Of a stretch of DNA of 64,000 nt, positions 16,903-25,996 are shown one piece after another. Position 1 is the first letter of the stretch. Each line of letters starts with the position of its first letter. The notes under the pieces were generated by a model, which saw nothing but the letters and a program-made list of their open reading frames with translations, was not told where the DNA came from and did no database searches. The position numbers and the translations under genes are program-made. The stretch is from Sabulitectum sp964386635 (lineage in GTDB: Bacteria; Fermentibacterota; Fermentibacteria; Fermentibacterales; JCC-6), in NCBI GenBank assembly GCA_964386635.1, contig CAYLRO010000011.1:1-64000 (forward strand), given 5' to 3'.

Positions 16903-17562
16903 GTGAGAAACACTGTTGTTATTCTTGGGGCTTTCATTCTGATAATGGTGCAGGGCTGCTACTACGGTTCCATGACAGGAGCCAGAACTCTGGGCAGGAA
17001 CCACATGACGGTTACAGGCTCTGTGGGTCTGCCTGCTTATCTTTCAGCTGATGACCGCAGGGAAGCCGGGGAGAGCAGTATAGATGATGTCCCCGTTTCT
17101 CCTGCAGTTACATTTCTCTCTGGAGCCACTGAAAGAATAGATGTTGGTGCATATGGAAGAGCGTGGGGGATAGGTCCTCTTGTACGTGTTGGATTGCTTG
17201 ATCCTGTGAAGCCCTATGCGATTTCAGTCAATGCAGGGGCCGGTTACATAATTCCAGCAAAGCTTCTGGGAACCAGATTCGGTATTGCTGCCGGATATTC
17301 TTTCGGAGAGTCTCTTGAGGCCTACGGGGGCTGGGAAGGGGGCTACGGCCCTGATGTGATAAATATTCCCGAGGACTCAGACGGTCATGATGACTGGGAT
17401 GAGGTGGAGAACAAGTTTCACCACTTTTTCAATGCCGGGCTTCAGTACATGCTTCCTCCCTCTGAACAGGATTGGATGCCTGAGTCATTCGGATTCGAAT
17501 TTTCCGTTCCTATGGATCTCACCAGAGACCTGGTGGTATTCGGTCTGGCGGTTACCTACTGA
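16903..17562 (+). CDS. Outer-membrane lipoprotein, small beta-barrel-like
   Basis: 219 residues, not recognised by family. The GTG start at 16903 follows AGGAGGG by 5-6 nt. The N-terminus MRNTVVILGAFILIMVQGC is a lipoprotein signal with a lipobox-like VQGC. The mature part alternates short amphipathic strands ending in aromatic residues (IGPLVRVGLL, YAISVNAGAGYII, FGIAAGYSF, VVFGLAVTY at the very end), as in small outer-membrane barrels. It stands alone between a divergent operon and a convergent gene. Function unknown. Confidence 0.7.
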   Translation: MRNTVVILGAFILIMVQGCYYGSMTGARTLGRNHMTVTGSVGLPAYLSADDRREAGESSIDDVPVSPAVTFLSGATERIDVGAYGRAWGIGPLVRVGLLDPVKPYAISVNAGAGYIIPAKLLGTRFGIAAGYSFGESLEAYGGWEGGYGPDVINIPEDSDGHDDWDEVENKFHHFFNAGLQYMLPPSEQDWMPESFGFEFSVPMDLTRDLVVFGLAVTY

Positions 17563-17570
17563 CAAGGAAG

Positions 17571-17592
17571 CCCGGCGGTTGTTACCACCGGG
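17571..17592. terminator. Hairpin between convergent genes
   Basis: CCCGGCGGT (17571-17579) pairs with ACCACCGGG (17584-17592) with one mismatch and a 4-nt loop. It lies just after the lipoprotein stop and before the stop of the minus-strand gene. Confidence 0.6.
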
Positions 17593-17617
17593 CCGGGTAT
17601 CTTATGAATAATCATCT

Positions 17618-18214
17618 CTAGAATGAGGCCTTGATTGCCGCCCAGCTGTTCCCGCTGAGAGCGGTACCGTCTTCAGGGAGAATAATAGTTGCGGTTTCCG
17701 GAGCGGTGACTGTGAGGTCATCAACCCAGACGATGTCACCGGGATCGGAGTAAACCCTGAACTCGACAACAAGGCCGGTGTGCCCGTCAGCTACTGTCCA
17801 CTCTTGTTCTGTAAGGTCCCAGCCTTCGCCGGTTCCGTATTCGGAGTTGCCGCCGGCGCTGCCGCTGTAAACGGTGATGTCTGCGGGATCATCGTTCCAG
17901 TGTCCCCAGATTCTGCCGGATGGAGCAGCATCAGGAGTGTTGTCGTATCTCCAGATAGAAGCGGAAACCACATCTCCATCTGCAAGACCTGTGATCCAGG
18001 CAACGTAAGCCTGAGTGTTTCCGTCCAGTGATTCAGTCTGCTCAAGCTCAAGGGACTGACTGCCGCCGTGAATGGGTTCAACGGTTTCTATGGTGGCAAG
18101 CATTCCCTCATATGTTCCAAGGACTGTGTCTGTGCCTTCCCAGCCGCAGATCTCTGTTGCCGCAGCAGCGCTTAATGCAAAGGCAAGCAATGAGAACAGG
18201 GTAATGAATCTCAA
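17618..18214 (-). CDS. Secreted beta-sandwich protein of unknown function
   Basis: 198 residues with a signal peptide (MRFITLFSLLAFALSAAAA). The start is TTG at 18214 behind AAGGAGAT. The mature part is acidic and rich in Trp, Gly and Thr; segments such as HGGSQSLELEQT, VVSASIWRYDN and VWVDDLTVTAP resemble carbohydrate-binding-module (CBM4/jelly-roll) or discoidin-like sandwiches. There is no T9SS tail or lipobox. It may bind glycans, but this rests on fold resemblance only. Confidence 0.6.
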   Translation of the reverse strand: MRFITLFSLLAFALSAAAATEICGWEGTDTVLGTYEGMLATIETVEPIHGGSQSLELEQTESLDGNTQAYVAWITGLADGDVVSASIWRYDNTPDAAPSGRIWGHWNDDPADITVYSGSAGGNSEYGTGEGWDLTEQEWTVADGHTGLVVEFRVYSDPGDIVWVDDLTVTAPETATIILPEDGTALSGNSWAAIKASF

Positions 18215-18322
18215 AGTTATCTCCTTATTGTATATTACTTTGTCTTGAGCGCCCCGGCTTTCAAGGCGTAACTGTATATAATAAAAGAACTGTTAAGAAA
18301 ATGTTAGCGAAGGGTTAAGTCA

Positions 18323-19129
18323 TTGTTGTATAGCGATATGCATGTTCACACATTATCTTCACCGGATGCTGAGCTTCCTGCTGCTGAGCTTTCCAGGGCA
18401 GGAGAATCTCTGGGAGTAGGGAGAATTGGTTTTGTGGCGCATCTTGATATGCATCCTGATGACTTCTGTTTCGGCGGGTTCCATGAACAGAATTACATGG
18501 ATGAGCTGAGCAGGGCCTCGGAAAATACCTGTGTCAAGGTTCTCAGAGGAATTGAGATAGGAGAACCTCATATCTATATGGAACAGGCATCAGCCTGTTT
18601 TACTAAAGAGAAGTATGACTTTTTAACCGGAGCTCTGCACTGGATTGGAAAAGACCTTATACTGAACGAGAAACCGTTTCAAACAGAAGATCCCCTGGAG
18701 CTGGTGGAAAGATATTACCGGGAGAATCTGCTTATTGCAGCCTCCGGGCAGGTAAACATTCTTGCGCATCTGGGGATTTTCAGAAGGGGAATGGCAAGAG
18801 CCGGATTATCCACTGACATTCACGAGATCCAGCTTTTCCCAGAGCTTTTGAAACAACTGTTTACTGCAATGATTGATACAGGTACAGCTCTTGAAGTGAA
18901 CACCGCTGGTTTGAGACGGCCTGAAAGAACAACCTATCCGTCAGGTGAAGTGATCAGTATGTACAGAGCAACCGGAGGCGAGAGGATAACTCTGGGCTCG
19001 GATACCCACCTGAGAGAGCATGCCTTTTTCGGGTTGAAGGAAGGCATTGATATTATTCACAGCTGTCATTTTAACGAATATGGTGTTTTCAACCAGGGAG
19101 ACTATCTCCCCAGCCCTTTACAGATGTAA
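18323..19129 (+). CDS. PHP-domain phosphoesterase (histidinol-phosphatase-like)
   Basis: 268 residues with the metal-binding landmarks of the PHP superfamily: DMHVHT near residue 5, FVAHLDMHPDD, EIG, TGALHWIG, ILAHLG and GSDTHLREH near 235. It could be a HisJ-type histidinol phosphatase, but PHP enzymes such as CpsB/YwqE are also protein-tyrosine phosphatases of polysaccharide loci. No his genes are nearby, and the polysaccharide locus begins with the next gene, so the second option is worth weighing. The start is a TTG (18323; weak AAGGG upstream). A TATAAT lies at 18277-18282, but I saw no matching -35. Confidence 0.75.
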   Translation: MLYSDMHVHTLSSPDAELPAAELSRAGESLGVGRIGFVAHLDMHPDDFCFGGFHEQNYMDELSRASENTCVKVLRGIEIGEPHIYMEQASACFTKEKYDFLTGALHWIGKDLILNEKPFQTEDPLELVERYYRENLLIAASGQVNILAHLGIFRRGMARAGLSTDIHEIQLFPELLKQLFTAMIDTGTALEVNTAGLRRPERTTYPSGEVISMYRATGGERITLGSDTHLREHAFFGLKEGIDIIHSCHFNEYGVFNQGDYLPSPLQM

Positions 19130-19217
19130 TGGTTTCAATTCATAATCGCCCTGAAGAATTTAGAGAGCATTCTTCTCTGCATGTTTCCCCGCCGCATGAC
19201 AGAGACTGGCATTTCAG

Positions 19218-20696
19218 ATGAAATCGGAAGTGGTTTTGACAAAAAGTACTGGATCAGTGTATTCAGGCGTGGCGCCGTTCTCTCCTTCAAGGAGAACCTG
19301 GCTCTCAATAACTGCTTTTGCTCTGTTTTATCTGTTTCTGTACATGAAACAGCCGAAGCCTATACGTTACATCGTTGCCATTCTTCCGCTCTTTGTGAGT
19401 TCGCTCTTTCTTATCAGAGAGATAAAGATCTGGATTCTGGGGTTGCTGGTTCTCATAACATTCGGCGGAGTGGGATTCGAATACGGCCCATTCTATACCT
19501 CAGCAGCAACAATAGGGATACTGATAACAGCCGGGATTTATTTCCTGCACAGAAATTCCGGATTTAAAAGAGTATACGATATGCCCACCCCGTTTCTGAT
19601 AGTAGTTGTTGCCTATCTGGTTCAACTGGGTTCCGTCTTCGCCTCTATCTACACCCATGACGGGGATCTTTCCAATACACTCCGGGATGGTAACAAGTAT
19701 TTTGTCTCAGCCCTTCTTCTTCCGGTTGTTTATTACTGGTACGGAAGGGGAATCTGGCTGTCGAGATTTCTGAAAGTTCTTACATCAATGCTCTTTGTCA
19801 TGTCCATTGTGGGGATCTATCAGTATACATCAGGCAACATTGAAAGCCTGGGAGAACTTGCATGCGGGTTTGACCTTGCCGGAAGAGTTTACTCTACAAT
19901 ATCCGGTGGACCGAATGCCTATGCCGGTGTTCTGGAGCTTCTTGTTCCATCCACCCTTGCAGCCATGTTCTTTTTCAAGGAGAAATTCTGGAAAGGGTTT
20001 GCTTTCGTTACTGTGATTCTGGGGATATTGAATGTTCTCTACACCTTCTCCAGGGGAGGATTTCTTACTGTTTCCGGAACCAGTCTTCTTTTCCTTGTTT
20101 ACAGATTCAGATCCAGAATGTGGATACCTGTTACGTCCCTTGCTGTGTTTGTTGGATTCATTGTGGGTAATGCCGGTGAATTTGAGAGGCAGCTGACCAT
20201 GTTCGGTGATACCAGAGCTCTCATGATGGACACCAGTCTGCTGCACAGATACACTTCATACAAAGGTTTTCTTAATGAAATAGCGAAGGATCCAATAGGT
20301 GGAGAGGGTTGGGGCTGTGCCGAGTTTTTCCACGGACGAACATCTTTGTACGGTTTCTGGGAGGTCAGACATGAGGACAGCATTGATAAGATTAACAGGT
20401 TCGGAGGATTGAACTCAATGTTTCTGGAAATGCCGCTGAAAGGTGGTATCCTCTCTGCTGTATCTCTCCTGCTGCTGCTGACAGCAGTATCTGTTTCTGC
20501 AAGGAAACTGCTGACAACCGGTGTTGACTCCGCAGTGGGTTTTGGTTTTATGTGCGGTATGCTGGGATTCGGAGTGCATCAGATGTTTGACAACCTGATC
20601 CCGTGGCCGCAACCAGGGGCCTTTTTCTGGATAGTATTTGCACTTATGACTGCAATGGCATATCCATGTTGCAGTAACGGTGAGGATTCAGTATAG
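19218..20696 (+). CDS. O-antigen ligase/polymerase-like membrane protein (WaaL/Wzy family)
   Basis: 492 residues with ten or more hydrophobic segments. A large extracytoplasmic loop follows YTSYKGFLNEIAKDPIGGEGWG, which matches the conserved block of the Wzy_C/O-antigen ligase family (xxxxPxxGxG). The arrangement FSRGG before a helix is also typical. These enzymes join or polymerise undecaprenyl-linked glycans on the periplasmic face. It begins the plus-strand part of the polysaccharide locus, ahead of a glycosyltransferase and export genes. Whether it is a ligase or a polymerase cannot be told from sequence. Confidence 0.85.
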   Translation: MKSEVVLTKSTGSVYSGVAPFSPSRRTWLSITAFALFYLFLYMKQPKPIRYIVAILPLFVSSLFLIREIKIWILGLLVLITFGGVGFEYGPFYTSAATIGILITAGIYFLHRNSGFKRVYDMPTPFLIVVVAYLVQLGSVFASIYTHDGDLSNTLRDGNKYFVSALLLPVVYYWYGRGIWLSRFLKVLTSMLFVMSIVGIYQYTSGNIESLGELACGFDLAGRVYSTISGGPNAYAGVLELLVPSTLAAMFFFKEKFWKGFAFVTVILGILNVLYTFSRGGFLTVSGTSLLFLVYRFRSRMWIPVTSLAVFVGFIVGNAGEFERQLTMFGDTRALMMDTSLLHRYTSYKGFLNEIAKDPIGGEGWGCAEFFHGRTSLYGFWEVRHEDSIDKINRFGGLNSMFLEMPLKGGILSAVSLLLLLTAVSVSARKLLTTGVDSAVGFGFMCGMLGFGVHQMFDNLIPWPQPGAFFWIVFALMTAMAYPCCSNGEDSV

Positions 20697-20730
20697 ATTT
20701 TGAACATTATGCCAAAGGGAGGAGCCTGTC

Positions 20731-21864
20731 CTGACAGCTTTCTGGGAATGGTTATTTTGGGTAGCATTTCTGCTTATACTGACGCCGATAGTATTATATC
20801 CAATTGTTATGGTAATAATTGGTGTAATATTCAGGCGCAGAAAATCTGTTTCGTTTAGCGAATTTCCCTTCGTAAGCGTTATGGTTGCTGCCAGAAATGA
20901 GGAGAAATGCATAGGTTCCAGAATAAGCAATCTGCTTGAACAGGAATATCCTTCTGACAAATATGAAATTCTTGTTGCCTCTGATGTATCCACAGACAAA
21001 ACAGATTCTATTGTAGAATCATTCAAGGATTCCCGGCTCCGATTTGTAAGATCCGAGGAGCGCCTTGGAAAGTCAGCCCTTATGGTGAAGCTTTCCAAAA
21101 TGGCCCGGGGAGAAATTCTTGTTTTTACAGATGCGAACACACAGTTCAGGAAAAACACTGTAAAGGAACTGGTAAGCCCTTTTGCCGACAAGTCCGTTGG
21201 CTGTGTGGACGGTTCCAAGCAGAACAGTCTTGACGAGGTTACATGTGAATCAACCTATTGGCGTTATGAACAGATGCTGAAGGCCCTTGGAAGCCGCCTG
21301 GGAGCTGTTTTGGGGGCTACCGGAGCTGTTTTCGCTGTTCGCAAATCCCTTTACGATTCTCCTGTTCCCTCCAGGGCTGACGACTTTGAGACTGCAGTTT
21401 CAACCAGAATAAAGGGATTCTCCTGCGTATACAATGCCAACGCAGTTGCAGCTGAACCTACACCGAACGATTCCAGTCAGTATCACAGACTTGTAAGGAT
21501 TGTCAGCTGGATGATCGGCTCAGCCTTTTCTCTTCTCTGGAAGGCCCTCAAAGCCGGCAGGGTGGGACTTGCAGTTCAACTTGCCGTTCACAAGATTCTA
21601 AGATGGAACATGGGTGTTTTCGCTATTATGGCATCCATTGCAGGAATCGCCCTGGGGTTCCTGGACTCTTTCTCAAATACTTTTTTTCTCAGTGTTATGG
21701 TATTCAACATGCTTGCCTTTGCAGGCTGGCTATTAAAAAACAGTATGCCTTCTGCCTTAAGGCTGCCCTACTTTTTCTGGCTGATGTGCATTGCATCACT
21801 TACAGGAATCTTTAAGGCTCTTCAAGCTAAATCAGCTGCTGTCTGGGACCACAGTGCCAGGTAG
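20731..21864 (+). CDS. Membrane-anchored family 2 glycosyltransferase
   Basis: About 377 residues if started at CTG 20731. This CTG has GGGAGGA 7-8 nt upstream, and the 26 codons before the first ATG (20809) encode a transmembrane helix (EWLFWVAFLLILTPIVLYPIVM) usual for this family. The ATG itself has no ribosome binding site. GT-A marks: FVSVMVAARNEEKCIGSRI, ASDVSTDKT, FTDANTQF, DGSKQN and the acceptor region SRADDFE. C-terminal helices (about 280-360) complete a processive-type GT2 form. It probably adds sugars to the surface polysaccharide at the inner membrane. The gene lies between the ligase and the exporter genes. Confidence 0.85.
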   Translation: MTAFWEWLFWVAFLLILTPIVLYPIVMVIIGVIFRRRKSVSFSEFPFVSVMVAARNEEKCIGSRISNLLEQEYPSDKYEILVASDVSTDKTDSIVESFKDSRLRFVRSEERLGKSALMVKLSKMARGEILVFTDANTQFRKNTVKELVSPFADKSVGCVDGSKQNSLDEVTCESTYWRYEQMLKALGSRLGAVLGATGAVFAVRKSLYDSPVPSRADDFETAVSTRIKGFSCVYNANAVAAEPTPNDSSQYHRLVRIVSWMIGSAFSLLWKALKAGRVGLAVQLAVHKILRWNMGVFAIMASIAGIALGFLDSFSNTFFLSVMVFNMLAFAGWLLKNSMPSALRLPYFFWLMCIASLTGIFKALQAKSAAVWDHSAR

Positions 21865-21888
21865 AGAAGGTTACTGAAGGAGGTTCTC

Positions 21889-23115
21889 TTGATTCTTCAC
21901 GGTTTGCTGCTTATTGCAGCAGTCTGCATTGCTTCTCCGCTGCAGAGCAGCGATTACATAAGTTCACTGGGTGAAGTCTCTGATCTTACATCTGCTGACT
22001 ATTTCGATCCTGATGAATATCTGGTGGGTTTCGGGGATCAGATCTGGCTGGCTTTTCCAGGAGGAGTGCCTTTTGCCGGCCAGGATGAGGCTGTATCAAC
22101 CATTATTCTTCCTGTAGGCCTGGACGGTAAGCTCAGTATCCCGGGATTTGCCCCGCTGGATGTTTCCGGACTGAGTTTTTCTGAGCTTAATCAGCAGATC
22201 GATCAGATGATAAGGTCAAACTATGGAAGACTTGCCGTTTCTTCCGGGCTTGCCAGGTCTGCCAGTTTTGAAATTGCGGTTACAGGCCAGGTGAACGAGC
22301 CGGGTATGATAACTGTTAACGGGCTGACAAGATTGAGTGAGGCTATTGAGGCAGCCGGTGAAGAAACTGCTGTTGCTTCCATGTCAAGAATTATTCTTGT
22401 CTCCGCAGCAGGAGACTCATCTTTTTTCAATCTCAATGATTTCTTTCTCAATGGAAATATTCATGCCAATCCTCTCATGCATCGCAATACAAGGATTCAT
22501 CTCAATTCCGCCGTTTCAAGCATAGTTATCGAAGGAGCTCTATCTTCAGTTAATGACCAGCTGACTCCCATTTCCCCCCAGATAATGGATGACACCTATG
22601 TCCCCGGGCGTGTTGTGCTTGAGTATATAAATGGTGAATCACCTCAGGAAGCTCTGCAGCGAGCCGGGGGAATTTCAGACTCAGCTGATATTTACGGATG
22701 TTTCATTCAGCGGGTAACTGAAGATGGATCTTCTCAAATCATACCTTTCGACTTTCAGCTGAATACCGAAGTTGTCTCACTGGCACCGGGAGACCGTCTG
22801 GTCATACCTTTCTCAGAGAGATACATCAGTGTCATAGGCCAGGTGAGATCTCCTATGCCGATAATGTATTCACCAGGCATGACGGTGAGTTTTTACATAG
22901 GCATGGCCGGGGGATTCACACCGGCTGCCAAACAGGGATCCCTGAAAATAATCCACAGGGATGGCTCGGAGCAGGATGTTGAACTGAATACTGTTGTTCC
23001 TCCAGGAAGCATCGTGAATGTTCCCAGAGTAGCAGTACAGTTCTGGCAGGAGTATCTGACCATCCTTACAGGTGTTGCAACAGTTGTGATCTCTTACCAG
23101 AGTCTGTTCCAGTAA
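21889..23115 (+). CDS. Polysaccharide export protein with SLBB domains (Wza-like)
   Basis: 408 residues. TTG start with GGAGG 5 nt upstream; signal peptide MILHGLLLIAAVCIASPL. The polysaccharide-export domain begins at YLVGFGDQIWL (about 45). Two or three SLBB repeats follow (SFEIAVTGQVNEPGMI, PQEALQRAGGISDSADIYG, YISVIGQVRSPMP). A C-terminal hydrophobic segment (LTILTGVATVVISYQSLF) would form the outer-membrane anchor. There is no lipobox Cys, unlike E. coli Wza. It would form the periplasm-spanning channel working with the Wzz-like protein encoded 11 bp downstream. Confidence 0.88.
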   Translation: MILHGLLLIAAVCIASPLQSSDYISSLGEVSDLTSADYFDPDEYLVGFGDQIWLAFPGGVPFAGQDEAVSTIILPVGLDGKLSIPGFAPLDVSGLSFSELNQQIDQMIRSNYGRLAVSSGLARSASFEIAVTGQVNEPGMITVNGLTRLSEAIEAAGEETAVASMSRIILVSAAGDSSFFNLNDFFLNGNIHANPLMHRNTRIHLNSAVSSIVIEGALSSVNDQLTPISPQIMDDTYVPGRVVLEYINGESPQEALQRAGGISDSADIYGCFIQRVTEDGSSQIIPFDFQLNTEVVSLAPGDRLVIPFSERYISVIGQVRSPMPIMYSPGMTVSFYIGMAGGFTPAAKQGSLKIIHRDGSEQDVELNTVVPPGSIVNVPRVAVQFWQEYLTILTGVATVVISYQSLFQ

Positions 23116-23126
23116 ATGGAGAAGTT

Positions 23127-24359
23127 ATGAGCAATCTGTCAACCGGTTTCCTCTATATCCTACTGAAAAACCGCAAATTCATTCTTAAAAGCCTTCTGCT
23201 TGTCATGGCCATTACCGTGGGCATTACATACATCATGAACGAGTCGTTTACCGTTAAAACAGTTATCCTTCCCCCTGAAGAGCAGGCTTCGCCTTCCCTG
23301 AGCCTTGGAGGCCTTTCTCTCGGGGAGTTTGCCGGATTCTTCAGCGGAGGAATGGGATACTCTCTCCCTCTTATGACCACTCTGTCTGATGTGTACGTAG
23401 AGATCCTGAACAGCAGGTCTCTTATTGACAATGTCATAATCAGTACGGGATATGCGGATTCACTGAATCTGTTCGAGCATTACTCCCCGGAAGTTGCCAT
23501 GTATCGGGCCAGGCTGAATTTCAACAAGAACTACATGGCTAAAGTAACCTCGTCAGGATTCATTCAGATCGAGGTAACAACAGGAGACCCGCTTTACTCA
23601 ATAGCAGTTTCAGAGAGAGTAATCTTCCTTCTGGACAGTATTAATACTTCTGTTTCTCTTTCTCGTCTGCAGCAGAGCAGGGAACTAACCGAGAATCAGC
23701 TTGTGGTGGCTGAGAGCGCTCTTGAGAGAACATCCAGTGATCTTATCGGCTTTGAGGAAGAATACGGATCCCTGATGCCTGAAGAAGAAATAGCCGAGAT
23801 AATGAGCGTTCTTGCTGAGATGAAGGGCAGGTACATAGAGACCACCCTCACAGCAAATGCGATTCGAAACGGCATAAGGTACGGCACAAATTCTCAGATA
23901 CTTGAGATGGAAACAGAAGCGCAGGCTCTCAAGGAAGCCATAGAACTTCTAGAGAACGGTTCAAGCGATGATTCAGGATTGAACATGGGGCCGGGGTTGA
24001 ACAATCTTCCCCCTGCTCTCATAGAGTACGCAAGGCTGAAAACCGATTTCGAGATGAACCTGAGAATGGTGGCTGCTCTTGAATTGCAGGTGGAGCAGGC
24101 GCTGATTCAGGAAGCTAATATTAACAGTTCTCTCCGTATCCTTGATCCTCCCAGACATCCAGGCTGGAAGAGCAAACCCAAGAAGCTTTTTATCTGGATA
24201 GAAGTGTTTGCCATAGCTTTAGCCATGCTTAGTGCCTTTCTCTTTGCCCGTGAGAAGTGGTATGCCTTCGAGAAGAAGGATCCTGAAGCATGGAAGAAAT
24301 GGAACGATCTCAAGGAAGATATCCGGAAAGACCTCAGTTTACGTAAAAAGAAGAAGTGA
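23127..24359 (+). CDS. Wzz/GNVR-type polysaccharide co-polymerase
   Basis: 410 residues, with one transmembrane helix near each end (ILKSLLLVMAITVGITYIM and about 355-375) and a long periplasmic part containing coiled-coil stretches (about 190-280). The segment ILDPPRHPGWKSKPKK before the last helix matches the conserved Pro-rich motif of the Wzz family. There is no C-terminal tyrosine-kinase domain. It controls chain length and export with the SLBB protein. Ribosome binding site GGAGAAG. Its last codons form one arm of a hairpin shared with the convergent serS. Confidence 0.87.
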   Translation: MSNLSTGFLYILLKNRKFILKSLLLVMAITVGITYIMNESFTVKTVILPPEEQASPSLSLGGLSLGEFAGFFSGGMGYSLPLMTTLSDVYVEILNSRSLIDNVIISTGYADSLNLFEHYSPEVAMYRARLNFNKNYMAKVTSSGFIQIEVTTGDPLYSIAVSERVIFLLDSINTSVSLSRLQQSRELTENQLVVAESALERTSSDLIGFEEEYGSLMPEEEIAEIMSVLAEMKGRYIETTLTANAIRNGIRYGTNSQILEMETEAQALKEAIELLENGSSDDSGLNMGPGLNNLPPALIEYARLKTDFEMNLRMVAALELQVEQALIQEANINSSLRILDPPRHPGWKSKPKKLFIWIEVFAIALAMLSAFLFAREKWYAFEKKDPEAWKKWNDLKEDIRKDLSLRKKKK

Positions 24360-24382
24360 TCCGCCTTGTCAGCGGATCACTT
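24354..24382. terminator. Bidirectional terminator built from two convergent gene ends
   Basis: AAGTGATCCGC (24354-24364) and GCGGATCACTT (24372-24382) are perfectly complementary over 11 bp, with a 7-nt loop. The arms contain the stop codon of the Wzz-like gene and the last codons of serS, so only 9 bp separate the two genes. Confidence 0.75.
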
Positions 24383-25625
24383 CCACGCCCATTCGCTCTG
24401 CCAGAACAGACGGCAGTTTAATTGAACCGTCTTCCTGCTGGCCGTTTTCAACAAGTGCAATGATCAGCCTTGGAAGGGCCAGTCCAGAGCCGTTCAGCGT
24501 ATGTACGAACTGGAGCTTTCCTCCAGCTGCCGGTTTGTAGCGCATATTGCCCCGCCTTGCCTGGAAGTCCCTGTAGTTTGACACGGAAGAAACTTCCAGC
24601 CATTTTTCCTGTCCTGCTGACCATATCTCAAGATCACAGCACCTGGCAGCAGCAAAACTCAGGTCTCCTGTGGCAAGAAGAAGAACTCTGAAAGGAAGCT
24701 CAAGAAGAGAGAGCATTTCCTTTACGTGTTCTATCATTTCAAGATGGGCTTCGTCAGATCTGTCCGGATGTTCGAATCGGACCATCTCAACCTTTTCAAA
24801 CTGGTGCACCCGGTTCAGTCCCCTTGTATCTTTGCCGTAGCTCCCTGCCTCTCTTCTGAAACACGGAGTATAGCCGCAGAGCTTTACAGGGAGGTCCTTT
24901 TCGCTGATAACGGTGTCTCTGCAGGTGTTCGTTACAGGAACCTCGCCAGTAGGAATAAGATAAAGACGATCTCCATCCACGGAATACATGTCATCAGCCA
25001 TTTTGGGAAGCTGAGCTGTTGCTGTCATTGAATCGGCGTTGGCCAGAAATGGTGCCCAGATCTCTTCCATGCCGCGGCTTGTATGGAAATCAAGCATCCA
25101 GTTGATCAGTACACGCTGGAGTCTGGCTGCCCAGCCTCTGAACAGGATGAAATTGGATCCTGTAATCTTGCCGGCAGTTTCAGGGCTGTATACATCCTTC
25201 ATCAGTTCCCAGTGAGGTTTTGGCGTGAAGCTGAAAACCGGGAGATCCTCACAGGTTTCAAGAATTTTATTGTTCTCCTCGCCACCTTCGGGAACGTCGC
25301 TGTCAGGAATATTCGGAAAGGTGAGTTCCATACTTTTCATCTGGGAATCCAGCTGAGAAAGCTCCTTTTCCAGGGCCCCAAGTTTCTGGCCGATTTCTCT
25401 GCTTAGCTCCATGTCTTCACCTGGGTCTTCACCCTGGCGCTTTTTTAAGGAAACAGCTTTAGAAAGCTGGTTACGCTGGCCCCTGAGTTTCTCTACATCG
25501 AGCATCAGACTGCCTCTATGGGCCTCAGTATCCAGCCAGAGCTGTATGTCTGTTTTTTCGTTTTTTGCCCTGGCCGCCCTGGCAACCAGTTCGGGCTCTT
25601 TTTTGATTCTTTTACGGTCAAGCAT
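24369..25625 (-). CDS. serS: Seryl-tRNA synthetase
   Basis: 418 residues, the normal bacterial length. The N-terminal helical arm (about 30-100; QLSKAVSLKKRQGED region) binds tRNA-Ser. Class II motifs follow: motif 2 CFRREAGSYGKDTRGLNRVHQFEKVE-like region near 265, and motif 3 with GSGLALPRLIIALVENGQQ near 375. It charges tRNA-Ser, and tRNA-Sec if present, with serine in the cytoplasm. GGGAGGA precedes the ATG. It is the last gene of a minus-strand run coming from the polysaccharide locus, with DgkA just upstream, so it may be read through from that operon. Confidence 0.97.
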   Translation of the reverse strand: MLDRKRIKKEPELVARAARAKNEKTDIQLWLDTEAHRGSLMLDVEKLRGQRNQLSKAVSLKKRQGEDPGEDMELSREIGQKLGALEKELSQLDSQMKSMELTFPNIPDSDVPEGGEENNKILETCEDLPVFSFTPKPHWELMKDVYSPETAGKITGSNFILFRGWAARLQRVLINWMLDFHTSRGMEEIWAPFLANADSMTATAQLPKMADDMYSVDGDRLYLIPTGEVPVTNTCRDTVISEKDLPVKLCGYTPCFRREAGSYGKDTRGLNRVHQFEKVEMVRFEHPDRSDEAHLEMIEHVKEMLSLLELPFRVLLLATGDLSFAAARCCDLEIWSAGQEKWLEVSSVSNYRDFQARRGNMRYKPAAGGKLQFVHTLNGSGLALPRLIIALVENGQQEDGSIKLPSVLAERMGVEVIR

Positions 25626-25645
25626 TTCTTCCTCCCGGGAGACTG

Positions 25646-25996
25646 CTAGAGAATATGAGGCAGAAATATAAGAAGACCTGCCGCTGCTGCGGAAATTGCT
25701 CCGGCGAGTACCCCTGCTGCAGCTGTGTCCTTTGCCTTCCGGATCAGTTCATGCTGTTCCGGGGCAACCCTGTCTGCAAGGAACTCGACTGCTGTATTCA
25801 GGGCCTCTGCTGTCCACACCAGCCCGATTGCAAGGGCCAGAATTGCCCATTCCGCCCTGGAGACATGAAAAACAAAGCCCAGTACAATTACACAGATCGT
25901 TGCCCCAAGGTGAATCCTGGCGTTAGCCTGGGTTGAAAGAAGGGTCCGGAGTCCCTGGAAGGCAAATCTGAAACTGTTGATCCTTTTTCTTACCAT
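25646..25996 (-). CDS. dgkA: Diacylglycerol/undecaprenol kinase
   Basis: About 116 residues. Three membrane helices and the DgkA signature AEALNTAVEFLADRV followed by IRKAKDTAAAGVLAGA are present. The enzyme phosphorylates diacylglycerol or undecaprenol at the inner membrane; in a glycan locus the undecaprenol role (carrier recycling) is attractive. The preferred ATG at 25996 overlaps the end of the PAP2 gene by 7 bp; a TTG start further up (26032) is possible but has no ribosome binding site. With the PAP2 phosphatase it could balance the undecaprenyl-phosphate pool. Confidence 0.9.
   Translation of the reverse strand: MVRKRINSFRFAFQGLRTLLSTQANARIHLGATICVIVLGFVFHVSRAEWAILALAIGLVWTAEALNTAVEFLADRVAPEQHELIRKAKDTAAAGVLAGAISAAAAGLLIFLPHIL

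Noticed and set aside
18215..18322. tRNA or small RNA in the divergent gap
   Set aside because: No cloverleaf or strong hairpin was seen; only promoter-like AT-rich sequence.
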